Shown here: positions 18,236-27,315 of the stretch, piece after piece
How the letters are laid out: each line of letters opens with the position of its first letter
How positions within the stretch are numbered: the stretch's first letter is position 1
DNA from: Hyphomicrobiales bacterium
Lineage (GTDB): Bacteria; Pseudomonadota; Alphaproteobacteria; Rhizobiales; Rhizobiaceae
Direction: 5' to 3'
Assembly: GCA_900468065.1 (NCBI GenBank)
Contig: UBTA01000115.1
Coordinates: 8,317 to 72,316 of the forward strand
DNA length: 64,000 nucleotides
Made by a program: the position numbers and the translations under genes
Notes under the pieces: model-generated
What the model saw: the letters and a program-made list of their open reading frames with translations, nothing else
What the model was told of the DNA's origin: nothing
Database searches by the model: none

Positions 18236-19399
18236 ATGTATTCTGGCGGCTTGAATTTCGCCTTGGGCGAAGAGATCGAGGCTCTGCGCGAGACCGTGCG
18301 GCGGTTTGCCAGCGAGCGCATTGCGCCGCAGGCGGCCGATATCGACCGGCACAACAGCTTTCCGATGCCGCTCTGGCGGGAACTGGGCGATCTGGGCCTG
18401 CTCGGCATCACGGCGGGCGAGGATTACGGCGGCATCGGTCTTGGCTATCTCGCCCATTGCGTGGCGATGGAAGAGATCAGCCGGGCCTCGGCGTCGGTGG
18501 CCCTGAGCTACGGCGCCCATTCCAATCTCTGTGTCAACCAGATTAACCGCAATGGCTCCGATGGGCAGAAGGCCCGGTATCTGCCGAAGCTGATTTCCGG
18601 TGAGCATGTCGGCGCGCTGGCAATGTCCGAGCCGGGTGCCGGTTCCGATGTCGTGTCGATGAAGCTCCGCGCCGACAAGCTTGGGGACCGTTATGTGCTC
18701 AACGGCAACAAGATGTGGATCACCAACGGGCCGGATGCCGATGTCCTGGTCGTCTACGCCAAGACCGATCCGGAAGCCGGTCCGCGTGGCATTACCGCGT
18801 TTCTGGTCGAAAAAGGGTTCGCCGGATTTTCGACCGGTCCAAAGCTCGATAAGCTCGGCATGCGCGGCTCCAACACCTGCGAACTGATTTTCAGCGATTG
18901 CGCCGTGCCGGAGGAAAATGTGCTCGGTACCGTCGGCGGCGGCGTGCGCATCCTGATGTCGGGCCTCGACTATGAGCGCGTCGTGCTGTCGGCCGGGCCG
19001 CTCGGGATCATGGCTGCTTGTCTTGACGTCGCGGTCCCCTATCTGCATGAGCGAAAGCAGTTCGGCCAGCCGATCGGCGAATTCCAGCTCATGCAGGGCA
19101 AGATCGCCGATATGTATGTGACGCTGAATGCCGCGCGCGCCTATGTCTATGCTGTCGCGGCCGCCTGCGATCGCGCAGAGACCGCGCGCAAGGATGCGGC
19201 CGGCTGCATTCTCTACGCAGCGGAAAGGGCAACGGCGCTGGCGCTCGAAACCATCCAGGTTCTGGGTGGCAACGGCTACACCAACGATTACCCGGCTGGC
19301 CGGTTGCTCAGGGATGCGAAACTCTACGAGATTGGCGCCGGGACCTCGGAAATACGGCGTATGCTGATCGGCAGGGAGCTTTTTGGCGAAACGGCTTGA
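18236..19399 (+). CDS. ivd: Isovaleryl-CoA dehydrogenase
   Basis: A 387-residue acyl-CoA dehydrogenase that oxidises isovaleryl-CoA to 3-methylcrotonyl-CoA with FAD. Visible are [20 protein letters not shown], the signature [35 protein letters not shown], and the catalytic base region [15 protein letters not shown], where the Glu of YER is the isovaleryl-CoA dehydrogenase position. The C-terminal [20 protein letters not shown] is complete. The ATG at 18236 has GGGAGAAGG upstream and gives the family length. It leads a six-gene operon for leucine degradation. Confidence 0.93.
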   Translation: MYSGGLNFALGEEIEALRETVRRFASERIAPQAADIDRHNSFPMPLWRELGDLGLLGITAGEDYGGIGLGYLAHCVAMEEISRASASVALSYGAHSNLCVNQINRNGSDGQKARYLPKLISGEHVGALAMSEPGAGSDVVSMKLRADKLGDRYVLNGNKMWITNGPDADVLVVYAKTDPEAGPRGITAFLVEKGFAGFSTGPKLDKLGMRGSNTCELIFSDCAVPEENVLGTVGGGVRILMSGLDYERVVLSAGPLGIMAACLDVAVPYLHERKQFGQPIGEFQLMQGKIADMYVTLNAARAYVYAVAAACDRAETARKDAAGCILYAAERATALALETIQVLGGNGYTNDYPAGRLLRDAKLYEIGAGTSEIRRMLIGRELFGETA

Positions 19400-19443
19400 G
19401 CGCGACGGGTGAAACTCTGCAGGATGTTTGGTCGGGGGGATAA

Positions 19444-21051
19444 ATGGCCGTTCTGAAATCGCAAATTACCACGTCTTCTGAGACCTTCCGCGCCAATAGC
19501 GCGGCGATGGCAGACGCGATGCTTGTCATCGAGGAGGCCGCTGCTCTGGCTGCCGGCGGTGGCGGAGAGGTGGCGCGTGAACGCCATGTCAGCCGTGGCA
19601 AGATGCTGCCGCGCGAACGGGTGGCGCAGCTGATTGATGCGGCCACGCCGTTTCTCGAAGTCGGTATGACGGCCGCGCATGGGCTGTACAAGGGCGAGGC
19701 GCCGGGGGCGGGGCTGGTCACCGGTATCGGCCGAGTGTCCGGCCGCGACTGCATGATCATCTGCAACGATGCGACGGTCAAAGGCGGCACTTATTATCCG
19801 ATGACGGTGAAGAAGCATTTGCGGGCGCAGGAGATCGCGGCGGAAAACAACCTGCCCTGCATCTATCTGGTCGATTCCGGCGGCGCCAACCTGCCGAACC
19901 AGGACGAAGTGTTTCCCGACCGCGATCATTTTGGCCGCATCTTCTACAATCAGGCCAATATGTCGGCGGCCGGCATTCCCCAGATTGCCGTCGTCATGGG
20001 GTCGTGCACAGCAGGCGGCGCCTATGTGCCGGCGATGTCGGACGAGGCAATCATCGTCGAAGGACAGGGCACGATCTTTCTCGCCGGACCACCGCTGGTG
20101 CGTGCTGCAACGGGCGAAGTGGTTTCTTCCGAGGATCTCGGCGGCGGTGACGTCCATACGCGGCTCTCCGGTGTTGCCGATCATCTGGCACGCGACGATG
20201 CACATGCGCTGGCACTGGCGCGCCGTGCGGTCGCCAACCTGAACCGTCCTTTCATAACCACTGTCGAGCGGCAGGCGCCGGAAGAGCCGGCTTACGATCC
20301 CGACGATATCTCTGGTGTCGTGCCGGCGGACTTGCGCACGCCCTACGACATTCGCGAGGTGATCGCCCGCATCATCGACGGTTCGCGGCTGGACGAGTTC
20401 AAGGCGCGCTACGGCACGACGCTGGTCTGCGGCTTTGCGCATATCCACGGAATTCCTGTCGGCATCATCGCCAACAATGGCGTGCTGTTTTCGGAATCGG
20501 CGCTGAAGGGTACGCATTTCGTCGAGCTCTGCTCGCAACGAAAAATCCCGCTGGTTTTCCTGCAGAACATCACCGGCTTCATGGTCGGCCGGAAATACGA
20601 GACCGAAGGCATTGCCAAGCACGGCGCCAAGCTGGTGACGGCGGTGGCGACGACCAAGGTGCCGAAGATCACCATGCTGGTCGGCGGCTCGTTTGGCGCG
20701 GGTAATTACGGCATGGCCGGCCGAGCCTTTTCGCCGCGTTTCCTGTGGACCTGGCCGAACAGCCGGATTTCGGTGATGGGCGGCGAACAGGCGGCAGGGG
20801 TGCTGGCAACGGTGCGCGGCGATGCGCTGAAACGGGCAGGTGCCCCCTGGACCGAGGAAGACGAGGCGAAATTTAAGCAGCCGGTGCTGAACCTGTTCGA
20901 GACCCAGAGCCACCCACTCTATGCTTCGGCCCGGCTGTGGGATGACGGCATCATTGATCCGCGCAAGAGCCGCGACGTGCTGGCGCTTTCCCTTTCGGCA
21001 GCACTCAATGCGCCGATTGACGATACCCGTTTTGGACTGTTCAGGATGTGA
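19444..21051 (+). CDS. mccB: Methylcrotonyl-CoA carboxylase, carboxyltransferase (beta) subunit
   Basis: A 535-residue carboxyltransferase that moves CO2 from biotin to 3-methylcrotonyl-CoA. Family features include [57 protein letters not shown] (a beta-MCC signature), [17 protein letters not shown] and [18 protein letters not shown] with the oxyanion glycines. Its length matches Pseudomonas LiuB. It lies 44 bases after ivd and 11 before ridA. It works with MccA in the cytosol. Confidence 0.95.
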   Translation: MAVLKSQITTSSETFRANSAAMADAMLVIEEAAALAAGGGGEVARERHVSRGKMLPRERVAQLIDAATPFLEVGMTAAHGLYKGEAPGAGLVTGIGRVSGRDCMIICNDATVKGGTYYPMTVKKHLRAQEIAAENNLPCIYLVDSGGANLPNQDEVFPDRDHFGRIFYNQANMSAAGIPQIAVVMGSCTAGGAYVPAMSDEAIIVEGQGTIFLAGPPLVRAATGEVVSSEDLGGGDVHTRLSGVADHLARDDAHALALARRAVANLNRPFITTVERQAPEEPAYDPDDISGVVPADLRTPYDIREVIARIIDGSRLDEFKARYGTTLVCGFAHIHGIPVGIIANNGVLFSESALKGTHFVELCSQRKIPLVFLQNITGFMVGRKYETEGIAKHGAKLVTAVATTKVPKITMLVGGSFGAGNYGMAGRAFSPRFLWTWPNSRISVMGGEQAAGVLATVRGDALKRAGAPWTEEDEAKFKQPVLNLFETQSHPLYASARLWDDGIIDPRKSRDVLALSLSAALNAPIDDTRFGLFRM

Positions 21052-21062
21052 GGAGAAAGACC

Positions 21063-21446
21063 ATGAAACGTGATGCTTTCAATGCCAAGAATGCCCCTCA
21101 GCCGCGCGGCGGTTACTCGCAGGCTGTCCGGATCGAGGAATTTACCAAGGTGCTGTTCGTCAGCGGCCAGATCCCGGCCGCTTCCGACGATGTGCTGCCC
21201 GCCGGTTTCGAGGCGCAGGCGCGGCAGGTCTGGCTGAATGTCGATGCGCAGCTGAAGGCTGCCGGCATGAGCAAGGCCGATATCGTCAAGGTTACGATGT
21301 ATCTGTCCGACCGGCACCATACGATGGCCAACCGGGAAATCCGTGCCGAATATCTGGGCAATTTGGCACCAGCGATGACGGTGGTGATTGCCGGCATTTT
21401 CGATGAGAGCTGGCTGCTCGAGGTCGAAGTCGTCGCCGCGCAATAA
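21063..21446 (+). CDS. RidA/YjgF-family protein in the leucine operon
   Basis: A 127-residue RidA-family protein. The motifs QPRGGYSQAVRI, VLFVSGQIP, VWLNVDAQLKAAGMSKADIVKVTMYLSD (given here in parts of one helix-strand unit) and a C-terminal strand LEVEVVAAQ fit the family, which deaminates reactive enamines or imines. The Arg normally found near the C-terminus of deaminating members (usually in an R-x-A-V-x-V stretch) is not obvious here, where the text is APAMTVVIAGIFDE, so it may be a divergent member with another job. ATG 21063 has GAGGAGAAAG upstream. Its place between mccB and mccA is tight and co-directional. Confidence 0.88.
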   Translation: MKRDAFNAKNAPQPRGGYSQAVRIEEFTKVLFVSGQIPAASDDVLPAGFEAQARQVWLNVDAQLKAAGMSKADIVKVTMYLSDRHHTMANREIRAEYLGNLAPAMTVVIAGIFDESWLLEVEVVAAQ

Positions 21447-21459
21447 CCGGGATAGATTG

Positions 21460-23445
21460 ATGTTTTCGAAGATACTGGTTGCCAATCGTGGTGAAATCGC
21501 CTGCCGGATCATCCGTACGGCGCAGCGTCTGGGCATTCGTACGGTCGCGGTGTTTTCCGATGCGGATGCCGGCGCACTGCATGTCGAACTGGCGGACGAA
21601 GCCTTTCGCATCGGTGCGGCGGCGGCGAGCGAAAGCTACCTGAACGCCGCTCGCATCATTGCGGCTGCCGAGCGTTCTGGCGCGCAGGCGATCCACCCCG
21701 GCTACGGGTTCCTGTCGGAGAACGCCGATTTCGCCGAGGCGGTCGAGGCGGCGGGCATGGCCTTCATCGGGCCTTCGGCCGCTGCCATTCGCGCCATGGG
21801 CCTGAAGGACGCGGCAAAGGCGCTGATGGAGCAATCGGGCGTGCCGGTGGTTCCAGGCTATCACGGCGAAAACCAGGACGATGTCTTTCTGGCGGAACAG
21901 GCGGACGCCATTGGCTTTCCGGTGCTGATCAAGGCGCGGGCTGGCGGCGGCGGCAAGGGCATGCGCCGGGTTGACCGGACGGAAGATTTTGGCGCCTCGC
22001 TTGAGGCGGCGCGGCGGGAGGCGCAAGCTTCATTCGGCGACGGCGCGGTGCTGATCGAAAAATACCTGATGCAGCCGCGCCATATCGAAATCCAGGTGTT
22101 CGGCGACCGGCATGGCAATGCCGTGCATCTGTTCGAGCGGGACTGCTCGCTACAGCGTCGGCACCAGAAAGTCATCGAGGAAGCGCCGGCGCCCGGCATG
22201 ACGGCGGAAATGCGCCGGGCGATGGGCGAGGCGGCGGTGCGAGCGGCGCGCGCCATCGATTATTGTGGTGCAGGCACGGTGGAGTTCATCGCCGATGTTT
22301 CCGACGGGCTCTGGCCCGACCGGTTCTTCTTCATGGAAATGAACACACGGTTGCAGGTCGAGCATCCGGTGACGGAGGTGATCACCGGTATCGACCTCGT
22401 CGAGTGGCAATTGCGGGTGGCCAATGGCGAGCCCTTGCCGTTGAAGCAATCGGAGCTGTCGATCGACGGTTGGGCGTTTGAGGCGCGGGTCTATGCCGAA
22501 GATCCGGCCCGGGGTTTCCTGCCATCGACCGGCACGCTGTCGCATGTCAGCTTTCCGGCCAACGGCGTGCGGGTCGATGCCGGGGTGCGACTCGGCGACC
22601 GGATCAGCCCTTTCTATGATCCGATGATCGCCAAGCTGATCGTGCACGGACCGACGCGGGCGGCGGCACTCACTCGTTTGACGGCGGCCCTAGAAAATAG
22701 CCATATCGGCGGCGTCACCAACAATCTCGATTTCCTCGCCCGTCTCAGCCAACAAGCCGATTTTGTTGCGGGGCACCCCGATACCGGGCTGATCGACCGG
22801 GAGGTCGAGGCGCTGACGGTGACTGACGGACCGGATGAAACGGCGCTGGCGCTGGCGGCTGTTCTCTCGCTCGGCACGCTAAAGGCCCCACTGCCCGGCG
22901 ATCCCTGGCGGTCGCTTGGTCATTGGCAGATCTGGGGGCAGGCGACGCGCACGGTGACGCTGGATCATGCCGGAGAGCGGCATGTGCTGCGCGTGGCGGC
23001 GCGTGGTCTCCATCTGTTTGCCGTGCACGGCAGCAACCGGGTCATTCCGGTGCGGATTTCTGGCCGGTTCAACGGCGGTTGTCTTGTCGAGGCCGACGGC
23101 CGGCAGAGCCGGTTGCATCGGCTGGAGATACCGACGGGTTTTACGCTTCTTGTCGATGGCCGGGCTTTCGATTTCCATGTTCCCGATCCGTTGGATGGCG
23201 AAGCGGAAAGTGCTGCCGGAAGCGACCGCCTGACCGCCCCGATGCCAGGGCTGATCAAGTTGGTGCGCGTCAAGGCGGGAGACGCGGTGTCGAAGGGTGA
23301 TGCGCTGATCGTCATGGAAGCGATGAAGATGGAGCTGACACTTTCGGCCAGCCGTGACGGTATCGTTGAGAGCCTGTTTGTCGCCGAGGGTGATCAGACG
23401 ACGGACGGCACTGTGCTTTTGATGCTGAAGCCCGAGGAGGCCTGA
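21460..23445 (+). CDS. mccA: Methylcrotonyl-CoA carboxylase, biotin carboxylase (alpha) subunit
   Basis: A 661-residue protein with biotin carboxylase at about 1-445 (KILVANRGEIACRIIRTAQ, HPGYGFLSENADFAEAV, the ATP loop ARAGGGGKGMR, FFMEMNTRLQVEHPVTE) and a C-terminal biotinyl domain whose VMEAMKMEL motif carries the biotin Lys at residue 623. It charges biotin with CO2 from bicarbonate and ATP for MccB. The start at 21460 (MFSKILVANRGE) is the family start; the frame reaches back into ridA but without match. It ends in a TGATG overlap with the HMG-CoA lyase gene, indicating translational coupling. Confidence 0.95.
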   Translation: MFSKILVANRGEIACRIIRTAQRLGIRTVAVFSDADAGALHVELADEAFRIGAAAASESYLNAARIIAAAERSGAQAIHPGYGFLSENADFAEAVEAAGMAFIGPSAAAIRAMGLKDAAKALMEQSGVPVVPGYHGENQDDVFLAEQADAIGFPVLIKARAGGGGKGMRRVDRTEDFGASLEAARREAQASFGDGAVLIEKYLMQPRHIEIQVFGDRHGNAVHLFERDCSLQRRHQKVIEEAPAPGMTAEMRRAMGEAAVRAARAIDYCGAGTVEFIADVSDGLWPDRFFFMEMNTRLQVEHPVTEVITGIDLVEWQLRVANGEPLPLKQSELSIDGWAFEARVYAEDPARGFLPSTGTLSHVSFPANGVRVDAGVRLGDRISPFYDPMIAKLIVHGPTRAAALTRLTAALENSHIGGVTNNLDFLARLSQQADFVAGHPDTGLIDREVEALTVTDGPDETALALAAVLSLGTLKAPLPGDPWRSLGHWQIWGQATRTVTLDHAGERHVLRVAARGLHLFAVHGSNRVIPVRISGRFNGGCLVEADGRQSRLHRLEIPTGFTLLVDGRAFDFHVPDPLDGEAESAAGSDRLTAPMPGLIKLVRVKAGDAVSKGDALIVMEAMKMELTLSASRDGIVESLFVAEGDQTTDGTVLLMLKPEEA

Positions 23446-24326
23446 TGTCTTCCACGGATATGGGTGCAGCCGCGAGCCGGGTGTCTATTGTCGAGATGGC
23501 GCCGCGTGATGGCCTTCAGAACGAGAAGGTGCTGATCGGCACGCAGGCCAAGGTCAAGCTGGTCGATATGCTGTCGGCATGTGGTTTCGAGCGGATCGAA
23601 GTAACCAGTTTCGTCAGTCCGAAATGGGTGCCGCAACTGGCCGACGCTGCCGAGGTGATGGCGGGGATCGCCCGCCGTCCGGGGGTGCGCTATGCGGTTT
23701 TGACGCCCAATATGAAGGGATTTGCGGCTGCCCTTGCGGCAGGTGCAGACGAGGTGGCGATCTTTGCCTCGGCATCGGAAGGATTTTCACAGCATAATAT
23801 CAATTGTTCGATTGCCGAAAGCATCGAGCGGTTTCGCCCGGTGGCGGAAGCTGCCGAGAGGCATGGAATTAAGGTGCGCGGCTATGTCAGTTGCGTGGTG
23901 GAATGCCCCTATGACGGGGCGGTTGCGCCCGAAAGTGCTGCCCATGTCGCGGGGCAGTTGTCGAAGCTTGGCTGCTGTGAAATCAGCCTTGGCGATACGA
24001 TCGGCCGGGGCACACCGGAGGCGGTGGACCGTATGCTGGCGGCGGTGTTGGCGGACATTCCTGCCGATAAGCTGGCCGGGCATTTTCACGATACGTCAGG
24101 CCGGGCGCTCGACAATATCGACGTGGCGCTGGATCGCGGCATCCGGGTGTTCGATGCCTCGGTCGGCGGTCTCGGCGGCTGCCCCTATGCGCCGGGGGCC
24201 AAGGGCAATGTCGATACGGTGCTTGTCGACGGCTATGTGAAGGGCCGCGGGTTTGTGACCAGTCTTGATGAAGACGCGCTTGAGGCCGCATCTGCTTTCG
24301 CACGCAGTTTGAGGAGTGCGGCATGA
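23445..24326 (+). CDS. mvaB: Hydroxymethylglutaryl-CoA lyase
   Basis: A 293-residue TIM-barrel lyase that splits HMG-CoA into acetyl-CoA and acetoacetate. Signatures: VEMAPRDGLQNEK (catalytic Arg and Asp), EVTSFVSPKWVPQLADA, FASASEGFSQHNINCS, the metal-ligand HFHDTSGRALDNI, and the signature Cys loop GGLGGCPYAPGAKGNV. The start overlaps the mccA stop by one base and the end overlaps the next start by four bases, so it is firmly in the operon. Confidence 0.95.
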   Translation: MSSTDMGAAASRVSIVEMAPRDGLQNEKVLIGTQAKVKLVDMLSACGFERIEVTSFVSPKWVPQLADAAEVMAGIARRPGVRYAVLTPNMKGFAAALAAGADEVAIFASASEGFSQHNINCSIAESIERFRPVAEAAERHGIKVRGYVSCVVECPYDGAVAPESAAHVAGQLSKLGCCEISLGDTIGRGTPEAVDRMLAAVLADIPADKLAGHFHDTSGRALDNIDVALDRGIRVFDASVGGLGGCPYAPGAKGNVDTVLVDGYVKGRGFVTSLDEDALEAASAFARSLRSAA

Positions 24327-25114
24327 CCTATGAGACCATCCGCGTTACGGTTGACGACAGGGGTGTGGCGCGGCTGACATTAGCGCGGCCGGAAAAGCAC
24401 AATGCTCTTTCGAGCACGATGATCGGCGAGCTGACCACCGTGGCAAGATTGTTGGGCACAGATACCGCTGTTCGGGTCGTCGTGCTTGCAGCCGAAGGCG
24501 CGAGCTTTTGCGCCGGTGGCGATCTCGGCTGGATGAACGCGCAGATCGAGGCGGACAGGGCGGGGCGCATGAAAGAAGCCAAGCGGCTGGCGCTGATGTT
24601 CAAGGCGCTGAACGATCTGCAGAAACCGGTGATCGCCCGCGTTCAGGGCAATGGTTTTGGCGGCGGCGTCGGGCTTTTGTGCGTCGCCGACGTGGCAGTT
24701 GCGGCCGATACCGCCAAGTTCGGACTGACGGAGACGCGGCTGGGGCTGATCCCGGCGACCATCAGCCCCTATGTCGTGGCGCGGATCGGCGAGGGGCAAG
24801 CGCGGCCCATGTTCATGTCCGGCAGGATTTTTGATGCGCAGGCAGCACAAGTGGCGGGTCTTTTGACGTGCGTGGTGCCAGCAAGTGATCTCGATGTGGC
24901 GGTCGAGGCGGAGATAATCCCTTATCTGCAGGTCGCGCCCGGGGCCGCCGGGCAAGCCAAGGCGTTGGCGCGGTCGCTGGGCATGCCGATTACCGATGAG
25001 GTCATCGAGGCGACGATCGAGCGCCTGGCCGACGTCTGGGAGACGGACGAGGCGCGGGAAGGGATTTCGGCCTTTCTGGAGAAGCGTGAACCCTGGTGGC
25101 GGACGCCGGCTTAA
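24323..25114 (+). CDS. liuC: Methylglutaconyl-CoA hydratase (enoyl-CoA hydratase family)
   Basis: A 263-residue crotonase-fold protein. RPEKHNALSSTMIGEL, the oxyanion segment EGASFCAGGDLGWMN and VQGNGFGGGVGLLCVADVAV are present, then GLTETRLGLIPATISPYVV with the Glu used in hydration. GxxFCAGxDLxWM is typical of the LiuC group. In the operon it supplies the one step not covered by its neighbours, hydration of 3-methylglutaconyl-CoA to HMG-CoA. It overlaps mvaB by the ATGA stop-start. It is the last gene of the leucine operon. Confidence 0.9.
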   Translation: MTYETIRVTVDDRGVARLTLARPEKHNALSSTMIGELTTVARLLGTDTAVRVVVLAAEGASFCAGGDLGWMNAQIEADRAGRMKEAKRLALMFKALNDLQKPVIARVQGNGFGGGVGLLCVADVAVAADTAKFGLTETRLGLIPATISPYVVARIGEGQARPMFMSGRIFDAQAAQVAGLLTCVVPASDLDVAVEAEIIPYLQVAPGAAGQAKALARSLGMPITDEVIEATIERLADVWETDEAREGISAFLEKREPWWRTPA

Positions 25115-25192
25115 TCGAGGCTTGCGCTTGAAATGCGCATGGTTTGAGCATATTTTGATATTGTACTTATTAAGATGTGTTAGGAAAGTGTC

Positions 25193-25564
25193 ATGACAGC
25201 TTTGAGCTTCGATATGACGGCAAGCCGGTTCGGCGACGGTCAGTCGCCGTTTCTTTCGCCGGATCGCGTCTCCAAGCAGCTTGGCGTCACTTTGTCCGAG
25301 CTTGCCCGGTTGATCGGGGTTGCGCGTAATACGCTGACGGCGAAGTCCGGCGCGCGCAAGGTGGATCATGCGCTGAGCCATGTCGTGCGCATCCTTGCCA
25401 TGGCCAGCGAAATGGCCGGCGACGACAACCGTGCGACCATCTGGTTCAAGCATCAGCCGATCCCCGGCTGGGCGGGCAAGACCGCCTATGATCTGGTGAG
25501 CGAAGGCAAATCGGACAAGGTGCTGGCCTATCTCGAAGCGGTACGGTCCGGCGTCTATGCCTGA
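25193..25564 (+). CDS. Xre/MbcA/ParS-type antitoxin (DUF2384)
   Basis: A 123-residue protein with an N-terminal Xre-like helix-turn-helix (FLSPDRVSKQLGVTLSELAR, LIGVARNTLT) and the C-terminal DUF2384 toxin-binding part (RILAMASEMAGDDNRATIWF, FKHQPIPGWAGKTAYDLV, SEGKSDKVLAYLEAVRSGVY). This is the antitoxin half of RES-Xre modules; it should block the RES toxin and repress its own promoter. ATG 25193 follows GGAAAG. The 78-base upstream gap contains an A/T-rich stretch around 25150-25175 that probably holds the promoter. It overlaps the toxin gene by 8 bases. Confidence 0.92.
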   Translation: MTALSFDMTASRFGDGQSPFLSPDRVSKQLGVTLSELARLIGVARNTLTAKSGARKVDHALSHVVRILAMASEMAGDDNRATIWFKHQPIPGWAGKTAYDLVSEGKSDKVLAYLEAVRSGVYA

Positions 25565-26072
25565 CAGGGTCAGGCTGACGCTGACGCTGTGGCGCGCCTT
25601 CGTGCCGCAATGGGCCTTTGCGCCGCTTTCGGGCGAGGGGGCAGCGCGGTTCGGCGGCCGCTGGAATCCGGTGGGCGCCCCGACGATCTATGCGGCTCGC
25701 GAGCTTTCGACCGCCTGGGCGGAATACAATCAGGGCTTTGTTCAGCATCCGGCGCTGATCGCGCAACTGGACCTCAAGGATGCAGCACTGGCCGACCTGA
25801 CAGAGTCGGACGAGCTGTCCGGCCTTGCCGTCCCACAGGATATTCACCAGTGCGAATGGCGGATGCTGCTGGACGAAGGCAAGGTGCCGCAGACGCACCT
25901 GTTGCGTCAGCGGTTGATTGCCGAAGGTTTCGATGGTGTTGTCTATCCGTCCTTCATGTCGCCGGGCGGAACCTGCGTGGCACTTTGGCGGTGGAATGCC
26001 AAGGGCGCGCCGCGTCTTGACGTGGTCGATCCTGACGGCCGCTTGCCGAAGACGCCGGCATCCTGGGTCTGA
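25557..26072 (+). CDS. RES-domain toxin
   Basis: A 171-residue RES protein. The three polar RES residues are visible: Arg in TLWRAFVP near residue 13, the ARFGGRWNPVGAPTIYAAR block at about 30-48 with the second Arg and the Tyr, and Glu in TAWAEYNQ near 56, with a Ser in EGFDGVVYPSFMSPGGTCV near the end. RES toxins degrade NAD+ and stop growth. The start overlaps the antitoxin stop, the normal order antitoxin-toxin. Full length suggests an active module. Confidence 0.92.
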   Translation: MPDRVRLTLTLWRAFVPQWAFAPLSGEGAARFGGRWNPVGAPTIYAARELSTAWAEYNQGFVQHPALIAQLDLKDAALADLTESDELSGLAVPQDIHQCEWRMLLDEGKVPQTHLLRQRLIAEGFDGVVYPSFMSPGGTCVALWRWNAKGAPRLDVVDPDGRLPKTPASWV

Positions 26073-26233
26073 CTGAGTTTCATTTCGCAAGGGGCGACGG
26101 TGGATGAAAACTGCAGACGATGCAGCTGAAAACGAACGATTCTTCCCAAGTAGTCCATAAAATGAATAAACATAATTATCTAAGCTGGCGGCAGTGATGT
26201 AATTTTCTTCTACTTCTGGGGGAATATCAGCGC

Positions 26234-27154
26234 ATGTCCGGCACGCCATCCTATACAATCAAAATTCCGTCCCGCCGTGTGGAATGGCCGACCGTCAGCC
26301 TTACCATCGCGATCTATGGCGGCTTTCTGGCGCTGACATTCTGGTGGCAATCGCTGCCGGTCGTTGTCGTTGCGCTGGCGGGCGGCTGGCTGATCGCCTG
26401 GCAGGGATCGCTGCAGCACGAGGTCATCCACGGACACCCAACCGGCAATCAGTGCATCAACGATGCCATCGGCTCGATCCCGCTGTCGCTCTGGCTACCC
26501 TATGAGATCTACCGCCAAAGCCATCTGGAACATCACCGCGACGAGCATCTGACCGATCCGATCGAGGATCCGGAATCCTCCTATTTTACCCGGACGGCCT
26601 GGGAGCGGCTGGGGCGTGCAGGCAAGCTGCTTGCCCGCTGGAACGCGACGTTGCTTGGGCGGTTGACGATCGGGCCGGCGGTTATGCTGGCCAGTTTTCT
26701 GGTACAGGAGGCACGGCTGCTGCGGACCGGTGAACCCGGCCGGGCGCGCGTCTGGGCGGTGCATATGATCGGCGTTGCCGCCGTGCTTTTTTGGGTCACG
26801 GTGATCTGCGGCGTGCCGTTCTGGCTGTATTTCTTCGGATTTGTCTATCTGGGCGCGGCGCTGACGCGGCTGCGGTCCTATGCCGAGCATCGCTATGCTG
26901 AAAAGCATGAGGAGCGCACAGCGATTGTCGAAAATAGTCACCTGTTTGGGCTGCTGTTCCTCTACAACAACCTCCATGTGCTGCATCACCTGAAGCCCGG
27001 CATTTCCTGGTACCGGCTGCCGTCGGTCTATCGCCGCAACCGCGAAGCTTTGATCGGCACCAATGGCGGCCTGGTCTACAACAGCTACTGGGACATCGCC
27101 CGGCGGTTTTTCCTGAAACCCCATGACGAAATCACCCATCCGAAACACTCCTGA
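26234..27154 (+). CDS. Membrane fatty acid desaturase/hydroxylase family protein
   Basis: A 306-residue integral membrane di-iron protein. The three His boxes are HEVIHGH (62-68), HLEHHRDEH (97-105) and NNLHVLHH (about 239-246). Hydrophobic segments surround them (VSLTIAIYGGFLALTFWW, VVVVALAGGWLIAW, MIGVAAVLFWVTVICG, FWLYFFGFVYLGAALT). The family inserts double bonds or hydroxyls into lipids with O2. Substrate cannot be told; relatives in rhizobia are annotated as fatty acid desaturases. It is monocistronic, with the RES gene upstream and a PhnD-like gene downstream after a 160-base gap. Confidence 0.88.
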   Translation: MSGTPSYTIKIPSRRVEWPTVSLTIAIYGGFLALTFWWQSLPVVVVALAGGWLIAWQGSLQHEVIHGHPTGNQCINDAIGSIPLSLWLPYEIYRQSHLEHHRDEHLTDPIEDPESSYFTRTAWERLGRAGKLLARWNATLLGRLTIGPAVMLASFLVQEARLLRTGEPGRARVWAVHMIGVAAVLFWVTVICGVPFWLYFFGFVYLGAALTRLRSYAEHRYAEKHEERTAIVENSHLFGLLFLYNNLHVLHHLKPGISWYRLPSVYRRNREALIGTNGGLVYNSYWDIARRFFLKPHDEITHPKHS

Positions 27155-27315
27155 TGGATGTGTATCCGTCCCGATCACGCCATCGACACGTCGAGGTCTG
27201 GCGATAGGGTGCGGGCTGGATTATGCAGTAAACGTAAGGTTCTACTGCGACCTTTGCGCGTCATGAATGAAGCGTCCTACTATAGTGGCTCCTGTCCTTT
27301 GTGAAAGCATCCTGA

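Noticed and set aside
19324-20913. 529-codon minus-strand frame inside mccB
   Set aside because: Antisense shadow of a conserved carboxyltransferase gene with no own ribosome binding site.
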